The notes under the pieces: generated by a model
What the model saw: only the letters and a program-made list of their open reading frames with translations
What the model was told of the DNA's origin: nothing
Database searches by the model: none
Position numbers and translations under genes: made by a program
Part shown: in pieces, positions 62,217 to 64,000 of the stretch
How the letters are laid out: every line of letters begins with the position of its first letter
Position numbering within the stretch: the first letter of the stretch is position 1
Assembly (NCBI GenBank): GCA_017527205.1
Contig: JAFXQK010000018.1
Coordinates: forward strand, 60,031-124,030
Reading direction: 5' to 3'
From: Lachnospiraceae bacterium
Lineage (GTDB): Bacteria > Bacillota > Clostridia > Lachnospirales > Lachnospiraceae
Length of the DNA: 64,000 nt

Positions 62217-62414
62217 ATGCAGACGACAAGACTTTACAAGCAGCTTATGGATCAGCTAAGCTCACTGCCGATGAGCTTTGATTCCCTGCGCGCAAATTTA
62301 GGCTTGTTTACCGGAAACATGGGCATCGAGTGCCCCGATTATAATCTCATAACGAAATTTGAAGAAAAATATTATACCAAAATCAGGCAATCCAGGTGTA
62401 GAAACGGCGGATGA
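62217..62414 (+). CDS. Small ORF (65 aa) ahead of the tRNA array
   Basis: A 65-residue frame begins at ATG 62217 with a strong GAGGAG site. Features are LYKQLMDQLSSLPMSFDSLR near the N-terminus and a basic C-terminus with a Cys and two Gly. Unknown family. It lies between two T-tailed hairpins. It may be a real small protein or a translated leader; an ORF running on from 62411 across the first tRNA is not credible. Confidence 0.45.
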   Translation: MQTTRLYKQLMDQLSSLPMSFDSLRANLGLFTGNMGIECPDYNLITKFEEKYYTKIRQSRCRNGG

Positions 62415-62443
62415 ACGGGCCGTTTTATGAATGCGGAAAAACC

Positions 62444-62487
62444 AGGGAATTGTCTGAGGCGAAAACCAAAGATGATTCCCTTTTTTG
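62444..62487 (+). terminator. Hairpin with T run before the first tRNA
   Basis: AGGGAAT (62444-62450) pairs with ATTCCCT (62475-62481), followed by TTTTTG. The loop is long (24 bases). If it terminates, the tRNAs need read-through or another promoter. Confidence 0.5.
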
Positions 62488-62561
62488 TTGGGAAATCTGG
62501 GAAGGAAAGGAAAATTCCATGGGACATGAACGATTTACAAGCGGCCACTTTTACATACGAC

Positions 62562-62634
62562 GGGTGGTTAGCTTACATGGTGAAAGCGGCGGACTGAAAA
62601 TCCGCAGAGAACGGGTCGGTACCGTTACCACCCA
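62562..62634 (+). tRNA. tRNA-Phe (GAA)
   Basis: A 73-base cloverleaf with GGGTGGT/ACCACCC acceptor, GCGGA/TCCGC anticodon stem, loop CTGAAAA (anticodon GAA) and an AACGG/CCGTT T-stem. The T-loop reads GTCGGTA instead of TTCRANY, which is unusual. CCA is not encoded. Confidence 0.75.
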
Positions 62635-62637
62635 CTT

Positions 62638-62736
62638 GGCACCTTGGTCTATTGGCTAGGACGTCAGACCTTCAATCTGGAAAGGCAGGGTTCCAGGCGC
62701 ACGGATCTTCGATCCGGGCTAAGCCCGCAGGTGCTA
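62638..62736 (+). tRNA. tRNA-Glu-like (TTC) with an altered, enlarged T-arm
   Basis: The acceptor GGCACCT/AGGTGCT, the D-arm (GTC...GAC) and the TCAGA/TCTGG anticodon stem are intact. The loop CCTTCAA gives anticodon TTC with C instead of U at position 33. The T-arm is disrupted: after CAGGGTTC about 25 extra bases contain a CGGATC-TTC-GATCCG hairpin and GGGC-TAA-GCCC before the acceptor. Total length is 99. Functionality is doubtful unless the extra segment is removed. Confidence 0.55.
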
Positions 62737-62741
62737 CTTAA

Positions 62742-62866
62742 GCTTCGTTAGGCAAATTGGCTACGCCGCAGGTCTTCGCTTCGCTACGGTCGTCGCAAAA
62801 CCGACATCCCCCGGATGTCGTGCGACCTCAAGCCTGAGATGCTCGGTTCAAATCCGGCACGAAGTA
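62742..62866 (+). tRNA. tRNA-Leu-like with an insertion in the anticodon loop
   Basis: GCTTCGT pairs with ACGAAGT, the D-arm is GGC...GCC, and a long variable arm (AGC...GCT) marks a class II tRNA, Leu by overall shape. The anticodon stem AGGTC/GACCT encloses a 49-base loop (62775-62823) instead of 7 bases. The extra bases are the palindromic element also found in the Pro and Lys genes. The anticodon cannot be read from the sequence. Confidence 0.55.
62775..62823 (+). repeat. Palindromic insertion element, copy 1 (in tRNA-Leu)
   Basis: It has the order CTTCGCTTCGCTACGGTCG, stem GTCGCA/TGCGAC, and an inner 8-bp stem CGACATCC/GGATGTCG with CCC loop. It belongs to the same family as the copies in tRNA-Pro (inverted) and tRNA-Lys. 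Confidence 0.75.
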
Positions 62867-62904
62867 CTTCCCGAGGGGGAACACAACTAAAAACAAAAAA
62901 ATAT

Positions 62905-62939
62905 AATCAGGGATCAGGAAGTTGGCGCTTCCCCTGATT
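62905..62939. other. Hairpin between tRNA genes
   Basis: AATCAGGG (62905-62912) pairs with CCCTGATT (62932-62939), with an inner GGAAG/CTTCC stem. No T run follows; it may be a processing or boundary structure. Confidence 0.5.
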
Positions 62940-62990
62940 CCGAAAACAAAGACGTAAGATCCTTGAAAAGTTAATGAAGAATGTGAATTT

Positions 62991-63116
62991 CGGAATGTGG
63001 TGCAGTTTGGCGAGCATGCGTGATTTGGGGCGCATACCGTCCGGGGGACGGTAGTTTTGCGCCGACCGTAGTGAAACGAAGACACGAGGTCGCAGGTTCG
63101 AGTCCTGTCATTCCGA
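62991..63116 (+). tRNA. tRNA-Pro (TGG) with an insertion after the anticodon
   Basis: CGGAATG/CATTCCG acceptor, GTGC/GCAT D-stem, CGTG/CACG anticodon stem and a normal GCAGG-TTCGAGT-CCTGT T-arm are present. The loop begins TTTGGG, giving anticodon TGG. About 51 bases are inserted immediately after position 37, the place where canonical tRNA introns lie. The inserted segment is the inverted form of the palindromic element. No CCA is encoded. Confidence 0.7.
63030..63081 (-). repeat. Palindromic insertion element, copy 2 (inverted, in tRNA-Pro)
   Basis: Its reverse complement aligns along its full length with copy 1. The stems differ in sequence but stay paired (GGCGCA/TGCGCC and TACCGTCC/GGACGGTA, loop CCC). 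Exact ends are uncertain by a few bases. Confidence 0.75.
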
Positions 63117-63117
63117 T

Positions 63118-63190
63118 TTCTGGGTAGCTCAACTGGCAGAGCGGTCGGCTGTTAACCGAAAGGTTATGGGTTCAAGTCCCATCCCGGGAG
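63118..63190 (+). tRNA. tRNA-Asn (GTT)
   Basis: A complete 73-base cloverleaf: TTCTGGG/CCCGGGA acceptor (two G-T pairs), GCTC/GAGC D-stem, GTCGG-CTGTTAA-CCGAA anticodon arm (one mismatch at its base) with anticodon GTT, and ATGGG-TTCAAGT-CCCAT T-arm. It starts one base after the tRNA-Pro gene. Confidence 0.85.
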
Positions 63191-63209
63191 TTTTGAAATA
63201 TTAAATTAT

Positions 63210-63283
63210 AGCAGAGTGGACTGGAGAGGCTCCAGCCGGCCCCCATAAGGCCTGTTACGCGGGTTCAAATCCCGTCTCTGCGA
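63210..63283 (+). tRNA. tRNA-Met-like (CAT)
   Basis: GCAGAG/CTCTGC acceptor, GGCC-CCCATAA-GGCC anticodon arm (anticodon CAT, C at position 33) and a normal GCGGG-TTCAAAT-CCCGT T-arm. The D-arm is poorly formed (TGGA...TCCA). Elongator Met or tRNA-Ile2 cannot be separated by sequence alone. Confidence 0.65.
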
Positions 63284-63287
63284 CTTT

Positions 63288-63371
63288 GGGCGGGTAACCC
63301 GTAACTGGCAGCGGTCCTGACTGTAAATCAGGTGGCTTAGGCTTCTGAAGGTTCAAGTCCTTCCCCTCCCA
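63288..63371 (+). tRNA. tRNA-Tyr (GTA)
   Basis: An 84-base class II tRNA: GGGCGGG/CCCTCCC acceptor with one mismatch, CCTGA-CTGTAAA-TCAGG anticodon arm (anticodon GTA), a long variable arm and GAAGG-TTCAAGT-CCTTC T-arm. Confidence 0.8.
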
Positions 63372-63393
63372 CGGACGGGCGGCGCGACCGTCG

Positions 63394-63429
63394 ATCCTGC
63401 TTTTGGCAGGATGGCAGGCATGGCCTGCC
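63394..63429. other. Two tandem perfect hairpins
   Basis: ATCCTGC/GCAGGAT (63394-63412) and GGCAGGC/GCCTGCC (63413-63429) lie back to back between the Tyr and Lys tRNA genes. They may be tRNA processing structures or a decayed copy of the palindromic element. Confidence 0.5.
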
Positions 63430-63433
63430 GTAA

Positions 63434-63558
63434 GCGTGATTAGCTCAGCTGGCAGAGCAGCAGACTCTTAATCTGAAGGTCCAGGGTTCGCATCTCCGCT
63501 TCGCTTCGGTCGTCGCAATTCCGATGTCCCCCGGACATCGTGCGACCCTGATCACGCA
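63434..63558 (+). tRNA. tRNA-Lys (CTT) with an insertion in the T-loop
   Basis: GCGTGAT/ATCACGC acceptor (7 perfect pairs), GCTC/GAGC D-stem, CAGA-CTCTTAA-TCTG anticodon arm (anticodon CTT) and CAGGG/CCCTG T-stem are all present. The T-loop is 59 bases (63487-63545) instead of 7 because it contains copy 3 of the palindromic element. A T-loop of this size cannot dock on the D-loop unless the insert is removed. Confidence 0.7.
63487..63545 (+). repeat. Palindromic insertion element, copy 3 (in tRNA-Lys T-loop)
   Basis: It has the same orientation as copy 1: CGCTTCGCTTCGGTCG, stem GTCGCA/TGCGAC, and inner stem CGATGTCC/GGACATCG with CCC loop. Inner-stem changes relative to copy 1 are compensatory. 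Confidence 0.75.
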
Positions 63559-63561
63559 TTT

Positions 63562-63633
63562 GGCTTTGTAGTATAACGGACATTATGCTCGGTTGTCTCC
63601 CGAAGGACAGGGGTTCGACTCCCCTCAAAGCCG
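63562..63633 (+). tRNA. tRNA-Asp (GTC)
   Basis: A 72-base cloverleaf: GGCTTTG/CAAAGCC acceptor, CTCGG-TTGTCTC-CCGAA anticodon arm (anticodon GTC, one mismatch at the stem base), AGGGG-TTCGACT-CCCCT T-arm. The D-stem is weak (GTAT/ATTAT). Confidence 0.7.
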
Positions 63634-63645
63634 TTTCAGAAACAA

Positions 63646-63673
63646 GGTCGGTTCGAGTCCGACGTGGTACTCT
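63646..63673 (+). pseudogene. tRNA 3'-half fragment
   Basis: A perfect T-arm (GTCGG-TTCGAGT-CCGAC) followed by an acceptor-like GTGGTAC is present, but no D-arm, anticodon arm or matching 5' acceptor precedes it. It is a truncated tRNA copy. Confidence 0.55.
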
Positions 63674-63701
63674 GAAAATCTTGGAAAGGAGGAGAACTGA
63701 G

Positions 63702-63878
63702 ATGGCGTTTCAGTCTCAGACATACGGAAAATTAAGCATCAGGAACATTCCTGAAAAGATCATGGATTACGTAAGGAGAATGGATCGTTACGACGCGCCG
63801 TTTCAGATAACGGTGGGAACTGACTCACAAAACTTCTCCGACACAAAGATCGTGTCCGTTGTTTATTGTAAAATATAA
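63702..63878 (+). pseudogene. Truncated YkuK/DUF458-like gene
   Basis: A 58-residue frame with a strong AAGGAGG site. The segment APFQITVGTDSQNFSDTKIV matches the start of the RNase H-like YkuK (DUF458) family, including the conserved GTDSQ with its acidic residue. Full-length proteins are about 150-170 residues; here the frame stops after VVYCKI and no continuation is seen in other frames before the repeats. It is probably a truncated copy on the mobile segment. Confidence 0.6.
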
Positions 63879-63879
63879 A

Positions 63880-63963
63880 TGTAGAAAGTTGCAGACCTAA
63901 AATGCAGGTTGTTGCAAAAGAAAAATGTAGGTCATTGCAACTACATTTTGTAGGTTATTGCAA
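63880..63963. repeat. Four iteron-like direct repeats, 23-bp period
   Basis: Copies start at 63880, 63903, 63926 and 63949, exactly 23 bases apart. The last three share TGYAGGTYRTTGCAA; the first is divergent (TGTAGAAAGTTGCA). Two helical turns of spacing and AT-rich surroundings resemble replication-initiator iterons or a cooperative regulator site. The array may continue beyond the window as a plasmid or phage origin. Confidence 0.75.
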
Positions 63964-64000
63964 ACAGTGATTGGCATCCTTGGAAAGGCAGGCACCAGAC

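Noticed and set aside
62411..62659. ORF across the first tRNA gene
   Set aside because: It reads through a tRNA cloverleaf and a terminator-like hairpin and has no family resemblance.
62828..63085. Minus-strand ORF over tRNA-Leu and tRNA-Pro
   Set aside because: It overlaps two structured tRNA-like genes and shows no ribosome binding site.
63880..63963. CRISPR array
   Set aside because: The repeats are about 15 bases with 8-base intervals, too short for CRISPR repeats and spacers, and no cas genes are nearby.

Overview
The window looks like the chromosome of a Gram-positive anaerobe of the Clostridia, most likely Lachnospiraceae. Supporting signs are strong AGGAGG-type ribosome binding sites, TTGACA/TATAAT-like promoters, a split pyrB/pyrI pair, pyruvate phosphate dikinase, Gx-transporter/NusG-II membrane proteins and a Gram-positive type Pel cluster. 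This assignment is inferred from gene content; no rRNA or marker tree is available.

Layout. 0-5.9 kb: a CobW-like GTPase, a ZIP metal transporter, a YlmH-like S4 protein, a PF06541 membrane protein, pyrI/pyrB and a nitroreductase. 6-11 kb: an AT-rich decay zone with a methyltransferase-like gene broken by an in-frame TAG, IS1182-like and IS66 transposase remnants, and a solute-binding-protein fragment. 11-15.7 kb: a PH-domain gene and a compact folate operon (folC, folE, HD hydrolase, folP, folB-folK). 15.7-17.8 kb: Gx transporter and NusG-II proteins diverge from apbE. 17.9-24.5 kb: an ArsR regulator, pheA, a DUF815 AAA ATPase, ppx and ppk1. 24.7-26.3 kb: a Maf-HAD fusion and a small acidic protein.

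26.4-43.6 kb is an exopolysaccharide locus: a PqqD-like protein, PelD fused to an epimerase-like domain, PelE-like, a large membrane protein, DUF2194, PelF and PelG, then DUF2304, several glycosyltransferases, DUF4832 and a flippase. PelD keeps the RxxD c-di-GMP I-site, so the locus is probably c-di-GMP controlled.

43.6-52.1 kb is the most unusual block. It holds a GT2/nucleotidyltransferase fusion, a second PqqD protein, a response regulator and soluble histidine kinase, a 134-residue protein with a leader-like N-terminus, a peptidase-less ABC exporter, a PqqD-HprK-like fusion and an S26-type peptidase. The parts resemble accessory genes of lasso peptide/RiPP clusters, but no cyclase, B2 protease or radical SAM enzyme is present. 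It may be an undescribed leader-guided modification and export system.

52-57.9 kb: a PHP phosphoesterase, an ABC-F ATPase and ppdK. From a 144-bp nested palindrome at 58.13 kb to the right end, the window has mobile-element character: two unknown genes, a protease-dead two-HTH S24 repressor, an ankyrin-like regulator, a Met/Asp-rich 59-residue protein, and a dense array of nine tRNA genes plus one tRNA fragment. Four of the tRNAs carry insertions in the anticodon loop or T-loop; three of these share one short palindromic element. A truncated YkuK-like gene and four 23-bp-period iteron-like repeats close the window. Several other palindromic repeats lie between core genes.
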